DNA from: Streptomyces sp. MP131-18
GTDB taxonomy: Bacteria; Actinomycetota; Actinomycetes; Streptomycetales; Streptomycetaceae
Length of the DNA: 64,000 nt
Assembly: GCF_001984575.1 (NCBI RefSeq)
Contig: NZ_LZNS01000001.1
Location: 5,297,933-5,361,932, forward strand
Direction of reading: 5' to 3'
The notes under the pieces: generated by a model
The model's input: only the letters and a program-made list of their open reading frames with translations
Told to the model about the DNA's origin: nothing
The model's database searches: none
Made by a program: the position numbers and the translations under genes
In this document: piece by piece, positions 16,554 to 25,796 of the stretch
Numbering within the stretch: position 1 is the first letter of the stretch
Layout of the letters: each line of letters opens with the position of its first letter

Positions 16554-17342
16554 ATGCAACGCTTCCAGATCCGGCTCGGCGAGCCGCCGCACGTGGAGGG
16601 GATCGGCGTCGGCGTGCACGGCACGGCGAGCCTCCACGACACCTTCCGGCTGCCGGATCTGTGGCAGCTGCACCTGTACCGGTACACGGCCCGCCTCACT
16701 GTCGACGACACCGTGTACACCGTCAGGCCCGGCTGGGTCAGCCTCGTCCCGCCCGGCACCCTCGTGCGCTACCACTACCGCGGGCGGTCCGAGCACCTCT
16801 ACGCGCACCTGCGGGCGGCCCGCACCGGCGAGCCGCACACGCTGCCCGCGGTGCAGGACGCGGGGACGCGGACCGCCGCGCTCTCCGACCAGCTCCTGCG
16901 GGCCATCGGGGCCCGCCCGCGCACCCCGGCGCGCACCGTCGCCGAGGTGTGGTCCGCGCTGTGGTCCATCGCGCACCTGCCCGCCCAGGACGGCGCGGAC
17001 GGCGGCCACCCGGCGGTCGCCGCGGCCGTTGCCCACATCGAGGCGCACCTCGCCGAGCCGCTCACCGTGCCAGGACTGGCCCGGGCCGCGGACGTCTCGC
17101 ACAACCACCTGACGCGCCTCTTCCGCGCCGAGACCGGCGACACGGTGATCGCCTACCTCAGGCGCCGCCGCATGGAGCGCGCGGGCCACCTGCTGCGCGA
17201 CACGACACTGCCCATCGCGTCGGTGGCCGCGTCCGTCGGCATCGGCGACCTCCAGGCGTTCAACAAGATCTGCCGCCGTGAGCTGGGTGCCTCCCCCCGG
17301 GCCGTGCGCGCCGCCGCCCGCCGCGGCCCCGCGCCCGGGTGA
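16554..17342 (+). CDS. AraC family transcriptional regulator
   Basis: A 262-residue regulator with an N-terminal cupin-like sensing domain (about 1-130; WQLHLYRYTARLTVDD and RPGWVSLVPPGTLVRYHY) and a C-terminal double helix-turn-helix (about 150-250; LARAADVSHNHLTRLFRAETG and VAASVGIGDLQAFNKIC). It probably senses a small molecule and controls the divergent PhyH operon and/or the downstream region. The ATG at 16554 has no strong Shine-Dalgarno, so leaderless translation is possible. It is convergent with the terpene synthase gene, 19 bp away. Confidence 0.9.
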   Translation: MQRFQIRLGEPPHVEGIGVGVHGTASLHDTFRLPDLWQLHLYRYTARLTVDDTVYTVRPGWVSLVPPGTLVRYHYRGRSEHLYAHLRAARTGEPHTLPAVQDAGTRTAALSDQLLRAIGARPRTPARTVAEVWSALWSIAHLPAQDGADGGHPAVAAAVAHIEAHLAEPLTVPGLARAADVSHNHLTRLFRAETGDTVIAYLRRRRMERAGHLLRDTTLPIASVAASVGIGDLQAFNKICRRELGASPRAVRAAARRGPAPG

Positions 17343-17361
17343 GGCGCGCGGCGCCCGGCGT

Positions 17362-18444
17362 TCACCCGGGCCCGGGGCCCTGCTCCCGTGCGTCCGAAGG
17401 CAGCTGCCACCACCAGGCCACGGCAGGCAGCGGCAGGGGGCCCTCGTCCCGGCCCGGCGGGGTGCCGGTCAGGCGCACCCGGCCCGCGGCAGGTGCGCCG
17501 TCCGGCCGGTGGCGCGCGGAGCGCACCGACCAGTCGAGGTTGCCGCGCACCCACGTGCCCAGGCCCCCGAGGTAGCGCCGCACCGGGTCCGCGGCCACCG
17601 GCTCGGCCCGGGTGCGCACCGCCTGGAACCGCTGCATCACCCGGTCCCGCGCGGCCACCGCACGCGCCAGCGCCTCGGCGGGCGGGCAGTCGTACTCGTG
17701 CCCTGTGACGTCCACCAGGTTGGGCCGGGGCGCGGCGCGGTGCCGCTCCTCGTGCCGCGCGGCGACGATGTCGTTGTCCCAGCACACCAGCACGGCGCAC
17801 ATCTCGGTCAGCGCCCTGACCTCCGCCCGCCCGGCGTCCGCGGGCGGCAGCTCGTAGCCCTCCACGACGTCCATCAGCGTCACGCAGGCCCTCACGGCGC
17901 CGGAGCGCAGCCGGTGGGACGCGTAGTCGTTCAGCGAGGGCAGCGGGGCCGCGCGCCCGCGCGCGCTCTCCCGCGCCCGGCCGGTCAGGAAGTGCCCGGT
18001 CGCCGCGACCCAGCGGTCCAGCTGCACCGGGGTGGCCAGCGCCTGCACCCGCAGTCTGATCTCCCGCAGCGCCCGTGCCCAGCGGTCGCCGCCGGGGCCC
18101 GCGCACGGCGCGTCCAGCACCCGCAGGAGCGGGGCGCAGACCCCCGGCGCCGCCTCCTCGCCCTCCTCTCCCAGTGCGTCGTCGAGGGCGTCGTCGAAGG
18201 CGAACAGCCACATCTGGAAGTCGGCCGACAGCCGAACGCCCTCGGCGGAGCCGCGCGGCAGCACGCGCGCCGACAGCTCGCCCGCGCGCGCCCCGGTCAG
18301 CCTGGCCCGGCCGGCTTCGTCCGCGAACAGGCCCCAGGAGCCGAGCCAGGCGCGGCACTCGGCCTCGATCCGCTCGGCCTGCGGGTGCACGGCCGGGGCG
18401 ATCGGGCAGTACAACACGGGTCCGTCGGCGGCGGGTTCGCGCAC
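17362..18444 (-). CDS. Class I terpene synthase (cyclase)
   Basis: A 360-residue terpene cyclase. The Asp-rich metal motif is FAFDDALDD (near residues 80-88; DDxxD). The second metal motif reads CWDNDIVAARHEE (near 222-232), where the usual Ser/Thr of NDxxSxxxE is Ala. A C-terminal GTWVRGNLDWSVRSARH matches the conserved segment near the active-site lid. It should ionise and cyclise an isoprenyl diphosphate (C10-C20), if active despite the Ala. The GTG at 18444 was chosen for its GGGAGGA site; the frame is open for 21 more codons. It is divergent from the lipid/polyketide synthase operon, and a joint pathway is possible but unproven. Confidence 0.85.
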   Translation of the reverse strand: MREPAADGPVLYCPIAPAVHPQAERIEAECRAWLGSWGLFADEAGRARLTGARAGELSARVLPRGSAEGVRLSADFQMWLFAFDDALDDALGEEGEEAAPGVCAPLLRVLDAPCAGPGGDRWARALREIRLRVQALATPVQLDRWVAATGHFLTGRARESARGRAAPLPSLNDYASHRLRSGAVRACVTLMDVVEGYELPPADAGRAEVRALTEMCAVLVCWDNDIVAARHEERHRAAPRPNLVDVTGHEYDCPPAEALARAVAARDRVMQRFQAVRTRAEPVAADPVRRYLGGLGTWVRGNLDWSVRSARHRPDGAPAAGRVRLTGTPPGRDEGPLPLPAVAWWWQLPSDAREQGPGPG

Positions 18445-18953
18445 GCGGCTGTCCTCCCGGGGTCGGGTCGGCTGCCTGCTTCGTGCCCCGCGCCGCCGCA
18501 CGCGCACACCCCGAGCGCCCGGCGCGTGGTGGCGCGTCGGGGGGAGAACGGCGGCGCCGGAGCGGGTGAATGGCGCCGCACCACCCGCACCATCCCAACG
18601 AGCGATGTCGTCAACTTTGCATGTATGGGATTACCTCGACCGTGAATATCGGCGATGCACGCTGACGAATTCGATAAGAAAATAATACATTGCTGGGGTG
18701 AATGCGGCGCGGAACAGTCCACATGTTCGTACGCCTCGGGGATCTGCCGCCCGGACGGGGCGTCACGCCACCGTCTTTGCGGCGGAATTCGCCGGAAACG
18801 GGCCGGATGTGTCGCCCCGTCCAGCAGCGGCGAAGACCACGTTGCACGTCACTGGGGTGCCGGTAATAATGACGGCAATAAGGCTGCCCAGAAGCCAGGC
18901 GAAAAAGCGGATGCGCGCGTTCGAAACCCCACACGTCCTGCACTTGGAGTGCC
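18445..18953. promoter_or_regulatory. 509-bp promoter region between terpene synthase and synthase operon
   Basis: The region contains an AT-richer stretch (about 18600-18700, including AAGAAAATAATACATTG) unlike the surroundings, consistent with promoters for the two divergent genes. Short open frames here have no ribosome site or recognisable product. A TTGGAG site ends the region just before the ATG at 18954. Confidence 0.5.
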
Positions 18954-21900
18954 ATGGCGCCCGTCTCAGCAAATTATCCCCTCGTCATCGGTGTGAGTCC
19001 CTTCGGGGAGCCTGATGCCCGGCTCACCGCCGCCGTCTGCCGGGCCGGCGGGCTCGGTGTGCTGGATCTGGGACCGGGTGACCGGCACGCGGCCGAGGCG
19101 CTTTCCAGACTCCGTTCCTGGGCGGGCGGCCCGTTCGGCGTCCGCGTCGGTGCGGACTGCGCGCTCGCCCCCGAGGACATGGGCGACCTCCCCGGCCTCA
19201 CCGCCGTACTGGGCCACGGCGCGCCCTGGCACCCGGCGGATCTGCCCGCCGGATGGCGCGTGCTCGCCGAGGTGACCAGCGCGGCCGAGGCCGTGTCCGC
19301 CGTCAACGCCGGCGCGCACGGGCTGATCGCGCGCGGCAGCGAAAGCGGCGGCCGCGGCGGCTCGTTGAGCACCTTCGTGCTGCTCCAGCAGTTGCTCGTC
19401 CGCGAGGCCCCCGGCGTTCCGGTCTGGGCCTGCGGCGGGATCGGCCCGCACACGGCCGCCGCGGCGGTGGCCGGGGGTGCCGCCGGAGTCGTGCTCGACA
19501 CCCAACTGGCGCTGCTCGCCGAGTCCGAGCTGCCCGAGCACCTCGCCGCCGTCGTCCGCCGCCTCGACGGCACCGAGACCACCGTGACCGCGGACGGCCA
19601 CCGGGTGCTGCACCGCCCCGGCCCCGGCGGGCCCGCCGGGCCGCCGCTGCCCGTCGGCCAGGACGGCTACCTCGCCGCCCGGTTCGCGGACCGGTGGGGC
19701 ACCGCGGCCCGCGCCGTCGCCGCCGTCTCCTCGGCCGTCACCGCCACATTCCGCGACGACGCTCCGTCCCGCGCGCTGCGCCCCGGCTCCCCCATGAGCC
19801 GCGCCCTCGGCACGGAACTGCCCATCGCCCAGGGGCCGATGACGCGGGTCAGCGACCGGCCGGGATTCGCCGCCGACGTGGCGGCCGAGGGCGGCCTGCC
19901 GTTCCTCGCCCTCGCCCTCGCCACCGGCGAGCAGACCCGCGACATCCTGACCGCCACCCGCGCCGCCCTCGGCGACCGTCCCTGGGGCGTGGGGCTGCTC
20001 GGCTTTGCCGACGAGGAGATCCGCGCCGCGCAGCTCGCCGTCGTCCGCGAGGTGTGCCCCAGCCACGCCGTCATCGCGGGCGGGCGGCCCGCGCAGGCCG
20101 CCGACCTGGAAGCCGCGGGCGTCCGCACGTTCCTGCACGTGCCCACCCCCGGACTGCTGCGGCAGTATCTGGCCGCGGGCAGCCGCAGGTTCGTCTTCGA
20201 GGGCTCGGAGTGCGGGGGCCACGTCGGCCCGCTGACCAGCTTCGCCCTGTGGGAGGCGCAGCTCGCCGTCCTCACCGGCTTCCTCGACGAGCCGGGCCGC
20301 GCGCCGGAGAGCGGCGGGGGCATCGAGGTGCTGTTCGCGGGCGGCATCCACGACCAGCGCTCCGCCGCCATGGTCGCCGCGCTCGCCGCGCCGCTCACCG
20401 CACGCGGCGCCGCGGTCGGCGTTCTCATGGGCACCGCCTACCTCTTCACCGAGCAGGCGGTCGCCCGCGGCGCGATCGGCCCGGTCTTCCAGCGGCAGGT
20501 CCTCACCGCCGGTTCCACCGCGCTCCTCGCCACCGCGCCCGGGCACGCCACGCGGTGCGTGACCAGCCCGTTCACCGGTGAGTTCGACGCCGCGCGGCAG
20601 GCGCTGCGCGAGGCGGGTGTGCCCGAGCGCGAAGCCTGGCCCGAGCTGGAGAAGCTGAACCTCGGGCGGCTCCGCATCGCCAGCAGGGGCGTCGAGCGCG
20701 TCGGCACCGAGCTGGTCCCCGCCTCGGAGGAACGGCAGCTGGCCGCCGGGATGTTCATGGCCGGCGAGGTCGCCGTGCTGCGCGCGCGGACCACCACCGT
20801 CGGCGAGCTGCACCGGGCCGTCGGCCCCGGCGCCGCCGAGCACTTCGCGGCGCGGGCCGCCGCGCTGCGCGCCTCGGCCGCCCCGGCCCAGGACGCCGCC
20901 GAGCCGCCCGCCCCGCTGGACATCGCCGTCGTCGGCATGTCCTGCATGTTCCCCGACGCCGCCGACCTCGGCACCTTCTGGGCCAACGTGCTCGGCGGCC
21001 ACGACGCGGTGACCGAAGTGCCGGGCGAGCGCTGGGACACGCGCGTCTACTACCGGGCGGACGGGGCCGGGGACGGAGACGGGAGCGGGGACGGCACCCA
21101 CCCGACCAGTCCTTCCAAGTGGGGCGGGTTCCTGCCGCGTATACCCTTCGACCCGCTGGCCTACGGCATCCCGCCGGCCGCGCTCGGCAGCATCGAGCCG
21201 GTCCAGCTGCTCGCCCTTGAGGCGGCACGCCGCGCCCTGGACGACGCGGGGTACGGCGCGCGCCCGTTCGACCGCTCCCGCACCTCGGTGATCTTCGGCG
21301 CCGAGTCCGGCAGCGACCTGTCCCAGGCGGCGGCGCTGCGCACCGTCCTGCCGTCCTACCTGGCGGAGCTGCCCCCGGGGCTCGCCGAGCAACTGCCGCC
21401 GCTCACCGAGGACTCCTTCCCCGGCATACTGGCCAACGTCATCGCGGGCCGCATCGCCAACCGCCTCGACCTCGGCGGCGCCAACTACACCGTGGACGCG
21501 GCCTGTGCCTCCTCGCTCGCCGCCGTCGACGCCGCCTGCAAGGAGCTGGCCGCCGGATCGAGCGACGCGGTGCTGTGCGGCGGCGCCGACCTGCACAACG
21601 GCATCAACGACTACCTCATGTTCGCCTCGGTGGGCGCCCTTTCGCCCACCGGCCGCTCCCGCACCTTCGACGCCGGGGCCGACGGCATCGCGCTCGGCGA
21701 AGGCGTCGCCTGCGTCGTCCTCAAACGCCTCGCCGACGCCGAGCGCGACGGCGACCGCGTCTACGCCGTGATCAAGGGCGTCGGCGCGTCGAGCGACGGC
21801 CGCGCCCGCGGACTGACCGCGCCGCGGCCCGAGGGACAGCGCGCCGCGCTGCGCCGCGCCTACCGCGCCGCGGGCGTCTCGCCCGCCGACGTCGGCCTGG

Positions 21901-24900
21901 TGGAGGCGCACGGCACCGGCACCGTGGTCGGCGACCGCACCGAGCTGACCGTGCTCACCGAGGTGTTCGCCGAGGCCGGGGCGCGGCCCGGAAGTTGTGC
22001 GCTCGGCTCGGTCAAGTCGCAGATCGGGCACACCAAGTGCGCGGCCGGTCTGGCCGGGCTCATCAAGACCGCGCTCGCCCTGCACACCGGCGCCCTGCCC
22101 CCCACGGGCAACCTGACGCGGCCCAACCCGGCCTGGGACCGCGAACGCAGCCCGTTCGTCTTCCACACCGCGCCGCGCCCGTGGCCGCTGCCCGCGGCCG
22201 AACGGCTGGCGGGCGTCAGCGCCTTCGGTTTCGGCGGGACCAACTTCCACGTGGTGCTCGGCGGCCATGCCGCGCCGCCGCCCCCGCACGGCCGCGAGGT
22301 GTGGCCCGCCGAGCTGTTCACCTTCCGCGGCCACGACCGGGCCACGGCCGTGCGCGAGGCCGAACGGCTGCTCGCCGCCCTGGAGACGGGCCACGCCCCG
22401 CTGGCACGCCTCGCGCGGGACACCGCCCGCCGTTCTGACGCCGCGGGCGGCACGGTGCACATCGCCGTGGTCGCGGGCAGCACCGGCGAGCTGGCCGCGG
22501 CCCTGCGCAAGGCGCTGGCCGGCGGCCACGACCCGGCCCTCGGCATCCACCTCGCGCCCGAGCGGCCCGAGACGCCGGAGACGACGGAGACGCCCGAGCC
22601 GCCGGGCCGGGTCGCGTTCCTCTTCCCCGGCCAGGGCAGCCAGCGGCCCGGCATGTTCGCCGAGCTGTTCCTCGCGTTCCCCGAAACGCAGCGCCACCTC
22701 GGCCTGCTGCCGGGGCTCGCCGACACCCTGTACCCGCCCGCCGCGTTCGACGAGGACGCGGCGGAACGGCAGCGGGCCGCCGTCACCGACACCCGCGTCG
22801 CCCAGCCGGCCCTCGGCGCCGTCGGCCTCGCCGCGTTCGACCTGCTCGGCCGCGCCGGCATCCGGCCCGACCTGGCGGGCGGCCACTCCTACGGCGAGCT
22901 GGTGGCGCTGTGCGCGGCGGGCGCGCTGAGCCCCGCCGACCTGCTGCGGCTCAGCGGCCTGCGGGCCGAAGCGCTCCTCGCCTCGGCCGCCGGGGACCCG
23001 GGCGCCATGGCCGTCGTGCCGGCGCCCGCCGCCGAGGTCGAACGGCTCCTCGCCGACGGGGCCGCGGCGCGGGACGGGCACGTCGTCCTCGCGGGCGACA
23101 ACGCGCCGGACCAGTGCGTCATCTCCGGCGGGACCGCCGCGGTCGCCGAGGCCGTGGCGGGGCTGCGCGCCGCGGGCCTCACGCCCAGACCGCTGCCCGT
23201 GGCCTGCGCCTTCCACAGCCCGCTGATGGCGGACGCGGGACCGGCGTTCGCCCGCGCGCTGGCCGGATACCGCTTCCGCGCCCCGGAGTTCCCCGTGTGG
23301 GCCAACCGCACGGCCGCCGCCTACCCGGCGGCGGGCGAGTCCATCCGCGCCGAGCTGGCCGCTCAACTCAGCGCGCCCGTGCGGTTCGTGGCGCAGATCG
23401 AGGCCATGTACGCGGCCGGGGCCCGGGTGTTCGTCGAGGCGGGGCCCGGCGCCGTCCTCACCGGCCTGGTGCGCAAGATCCTCGCCGGCCGCCCGCACCA
23501 CGCCGTCGCCGTCGAGCCGCGGCCCGACGCCGGGCTGCGCGGCCTGCTGAGCGCGCTCGCCGAGCTGGCCGTCGCCGGTCTTGACGTGCGCACCGGCTGG
23601 CTGTTCCACGGCAGGGGCGGTGCGCCCGTGCCCGAGCGGGCGCCCGGCTGGCTGGTGGACGGGCACCTGGTGCGCACGGCGGACGGCGAGCCGCTGCCAG
23701 GCGGGCTGCGCCCGGCCCGGCGCGTTCCGGCCGCCGCGCCCGGGACCGGCGAGCCGGCCGCACGGGACGCGCTGGTCACGCAGTTCCTCACCACCACCAG
23801 GGAGTTGGTCGCGGCCCAGCGCGATGTGCTCCTGTCCTACTTCGGTGGTGCCGCGCCGCCAGGCGTGCTCCCCGAGCCGGGCCCCGCGCTGCCCGCGCCG
23901 TCCGCTCTGCCCGCCCTGAGCGCCGACGCGCCCGTTCCCGTGACGCCCGCCGCCCCGGCGGCCCCGGCCGGCGCGGCGCCCGCGGCGCCCACGGCGGAGG
24001 CCGCCGCGCGACCGGCCGCCAGCACGTTGGACACCGTGCTAGGCGTCATCAGCGAACGCACCGGCTACCCCGTGGACATGCTGGACCCGGCACTCGACCT
24101 GGAGGCCGACCTCAGCATCGACTCCATCAAACGCACCGAGATCGCGGGCGAGTTGGCCGCGCGGCTCAGCGGTCCTGGCGCGGCGCCGCTGACGGACGCC
24201 GAGGTCGACCGGCTCTCCGGCGCCCGTACCGCGGCTGCCATCGCCGACTGGCTGGCCGGGCGTACCGCCGCACCCGTACCCGCGCAGCGCTCGGCCGAGC
24301 CGCGGACGGATGTGCCGCGGACGGATGTGCCGCGGCCGGAGGTGCCGCGCGGCACCGCGCCGAAGCGGCTCGTTCCGCACCGCGTGCCGCTCGCCGCGCA
24401 GCCGGAGCCGGGGGACCTCGCGGGGCGGCGCTTCGCCCTGCTCGGCGAGGGGCCGCACGCGGAAGCCCTCGCCGCCGCACTCGCCGCCCGCGGCGCCCAG
24501 CCCCTGCCGCGGGCGGCAGGACACCTGCTGTCCGAGCGCGAAGGCCCGCTGGACGGCGTGCTGTTGCTCGGGCCGCTCGCGGGCGGGGCCGAGCGCCCGC
24601 CGCTGCCCGCCGCGTTCCCGGTGATCCGGGCAGCCCTGCGGCTCGGCCCCGGGCGGCTGCTGTGCGTGCGCCCGGCCGAGGGCCGGGCCACCGGCCTCGA
24701 CGGGCTGCTGCGCACCGTGGCCCGCGAATACCCCGGCACCCTGGCACGCGTGGTCGGCATCGACCCGGCCGCGCCCGCCGACGCGACCGCCGCGCTGCTG
24801 CTCGGCGAGCTGGCCGACGCGGACCGCGCCCCCGTCGTCCTGCACACGCCCGCGGGGCGGCAGGGCTACGCGACCGCGCCGGCCGCGCTGACGCCGCCCC

Positions 24901-25796
24901 CAGGGCGTTCGGCCGCGGCCGACGGCACGGCGCTCGGCCTCGGCCGCGACGCGGTGGTGCTGCTCGCGGGCGGCGCCCGCGGCATCACCGCGCACGTCGC
25001 CACCGCGCTCGCCGCGGCCACCGGCTGCCGCATCGAGCTGCTGGGCCGCACCCCGCAGGCCGTGGAGCCCGAGGCGGCGGACACGGCGCGGGCCGCGGAC
25101 CGTACGGCGCTGCGCGCCGCACTCGCGGCCCGCGGCGGCGCCGACCCGGCCGCGATCGAGCGCGAGGCCGCGCTGATCCTGGCCCAGCGGGAGATCGCCG
25201 CGACCCTCGCCGAGCTGAACGGGCTGGGCGCCGAGGCCCGTTACCAGTCCGCCGACCTGCTGGACCCGGAGTCGGTGCGGCAGGCCGTCAAGGCGGTGCA
25301 CACGCGCCACGGGCGGCTGGACGGCGTGGTGTGCGCGGCCGGGGTCATCGAGGACCGGCTGATCGACCAGAAGACCCCCGAGTCCTTCGCCCGGGTCTTC
25401 GCCACCAAGGTGGACGGCGCGCGAACGCTGCTCGACGCGGTGGCCCAGCTGTCCCAAGTACCCCGGTTCGCGGTGCTGTTCGGCAGCGTCTCCGCCGTAC
25501 TGGGAAACCGGGGGCAGGCCGACTACGCCGCGGCCAACGACGCGCTCGAAGGCGTCGCCGCCGCCTGGGCGGCCCGTACCGGGGCGCGCGCGCTGACCGT
25601 TCACTGGGGGCCGTGGGCGCCGTCCGCGGCGCATCCGGGGATGGTCTCGCCGGAGCTGGGGCGGGACTACGCGCGGCGCGGCGTCGGCCTCATCGAGCCG
25701 GACGAAGGCGCGCGGGCCCTGCTCGACGAGCTGGCCTGGGGCGATCCGGCGCAGGCCACCGTCGTGTACACCGCGGCGGACGGGTGGGGCGCGTGA
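18954..25796 (+). CDS. PUFA/secondary-lipid-like synthase A: FMN reductase-like domains, KS, AT, ACP, KR
   Basis: A 2280-residue multienzyme. Residues 1-220 and 275-640 are two successive nitronate-monooxygenase/PfaD-like FMN barrels; the second has intact EGSECGGHVGP and GGIHD motifs, and the first is shorter. The ketosynthase spans about 654-1100 (Cys851 in DAACASSL, His986, His1026). The acyltransferase spans about 1215-1520 (GQGSQ, Ser1312 in GHSYGE, His1421). The single acyl carrier site is Ser1724 in DLSIDSIKR, the sequence style of PUFA synthases. The ketoreductase is about 1760-2280 (GGARGITAHVA; Tyr2191 in GQADYAAAND). This resembles a PfaA-type subunit fused to a PfaD-type enoyl reductase. 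It probably builds a reduced acyl chain iteratively with the next gene, which starts within its stop codon (GTGA). Confidence 0.88.
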   Translation: MAPVSANYPLVIGVSPFGEPDARLTAAVCRAGGLGVLDLGPGDRHAAEALSRLRSWAGGPFGVRVGADCALAPEDMGDLPGLTAVLGHGAPWHPADLPAGWRVLAEVTSAAEAVSAVNAGAHGLIARGSESGGRGGSLSTFVLLQQLLVREAPGVPVWACGGIGPHTAAAAVAGGAAGVVLDTQLALLAESELPEHLAAVVRRLDGTETTVTADGHRVLHRPGPGGPAGPPLPVGQDGYLAARFADRWGTAARAVAAVSSAVTATFRDDAPSRALRPGSPMSRALGTELPIAQGPMTRVSDRPGFAADVAAEGGLPFLALALATGEQTRDILTATRAALGDRPWGVGLLGFADEEIRAAQLAVVREVCPSHAVIAGGRPAQAADLEAAGVRTFLHVPTPGLLRQYLAAGSRRFVFEGSECGGHVGPLTSFALWEAQLAVLTGFLDEPGRAPESGGGIEVLFAGGIHDQRSAAMVAALAAPLTARGAAVGVLMGTAYLFTEQAVARGAIGPVFQRQVLTAGSTALLATAPGHATRCVTSPFTGEFDAARQALREAGVPEREAWPELEKLNLGRLRIASRGVERVGTELVPASEERQLAAGMFMAGEVAVLRARTTTVGELHRAVGPGAAEHFAARAAALRASAAPAQDAAEPPAPLDIAVVGMSCMFPDAADLGTFWANVLGGHDAVTEVPGERWDTRVYYRADGAGDGDGSGDGTHPTSPSKWGGFLPRIPFDPLAYGIPPAALGSIEPVQLLALEAARRALDDAGYGARPFDRSRTSVIFGAESGSDLSQAAALRTVLPSYLAELPPGLAEQLPPLTEDSFPGILANVIAGRIANRLDLGGANYTVDAACASSLAAVDAACKELAAGSSDAVLCGGADLHNGINDYLMFASVGALSPTGRSRTFDAGADGIALGEGVACVVLKRLADAERDGDRVYAVIKGVGASSDGRARGLTAPRPEGQRAALRRAYRAAGVSPADVGLVEAHGTGTVVGDRTELTVLTEVFAEAGARPGSCALGSVKSQIGHTKCAAGLAGLIKTALALHTGALPPTGNLTRPNPAWDRERSPFVFHTAPRPWPLPAAERLAGVSAFGFGGTNFHVVLGGHAAPPPPHGREVWPAELFTFRGHDRATAVREAERLLAALETGHAPLARLARDTARRSDAAGGTVHIAVVAGSTGELAAALRKALAGGHDPALGIHLAPERPETPETTETPEPPGRVAFLFPGQGSQRPGMFAELFLAFPETQRHLGLLPGLADTLYPPAAFDEDAAERQRAAVTDTRVAQPALGAVGLAAFDLLGRAGIRPDLAGGHSYGELVALCAAGALSPADLLRLSGLRAEALLASAAGDPGAMAVVPAPAAEVERLLADGAAARDGHVVLAGDNAPDQCVISGGTAAVAEAVAGLRAAGLTPRPLPVACAFHSPLMADAGPAFARALAGYRFRAPEFPVWANRTAAAYPAAGESIRAELAAQLSAPVRFVAQIEAMYAAGARVFVEAGPGAVLTGLVRKILAGRPHHAVAVEPRPDAGLRGLLSALAELAVAGLDVRTGWLFHGRGGAPVPERAPGWLVDGHLVRTADGEPLPGGLRPARRVPAAAPGTGEPAARDALVTQFLTTTRELVAAQRDVLLSYFGGAAPPGVLPEPGPALPAPSALPALSADAPVPVTPAAPAAPAGAAPAAPTAEAAARPAASTLDTVLGVISERTGYPVDMLDPALDLEADLSIDSIKRTEIAGELAARLSGPGAAPLTDAEVDRLSGARTAAAIADWLAGRTAAPVPAQRSAEPRTDVPRTDVPRPEVPRGTAPKRLVPHRVPLAAQPEPGDLAGRRFALLGEGPHAEALAAALAARGAQPLPRAAGHLLSEREGPLDGVLLLGPLAGGAERPPLPAAFPVIRAALRLGPGRLLCVRPAEGRATGLDGLLRTVAREYPGTLARVVGIDPAAPADATAALLLGELADADRAPVVLHTPAGRQGYATAPAALTPPPGRSAAADGTALGLGRDAVVLLAGGARGITAHVATALAAATGCRIELLGRTPQAVEPEAADTARAADRTALRAALAARGGADPAAIEREAALILAQREIAATLAELNGLGAEARYQSADLLDPESVRQAVKAVHTRHGRLDGVVCAAGVIEDRLIDQKTPESFARVFATKVDGARTLLDAVAQLSQVPRFAVLFGSVSAVLGNRGQADYAAANDALEGVAAAWAARTGARALTVHWGPWAPSAAHPGMVSPELGRDYARRGVGLIEPDEGARALLDELAWGDPAQATVVYTAADGWGA

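Noticed and set aside
18611..18955. 114-codon minus-strand frame in the promoter before synthase A
   Set aside because: No ribosome-binding site, mixed unnatural composition, and it fills the AT-richer promoter region; treated as non-coding.
18966..23666. 1566-codon minus-strand open frame opposite synthase A
   Set aside because: Codon-position shadow of the synthase gene; no ribosome site or recognisable motif.
24662..25792. Upstream extension of synthase B
   Set aside because: The frame is open far upstream, but that part lies out of frame inside synthase A; the GTG at 25793 in the GTGA overlap and the KS N-terminus fix the start.
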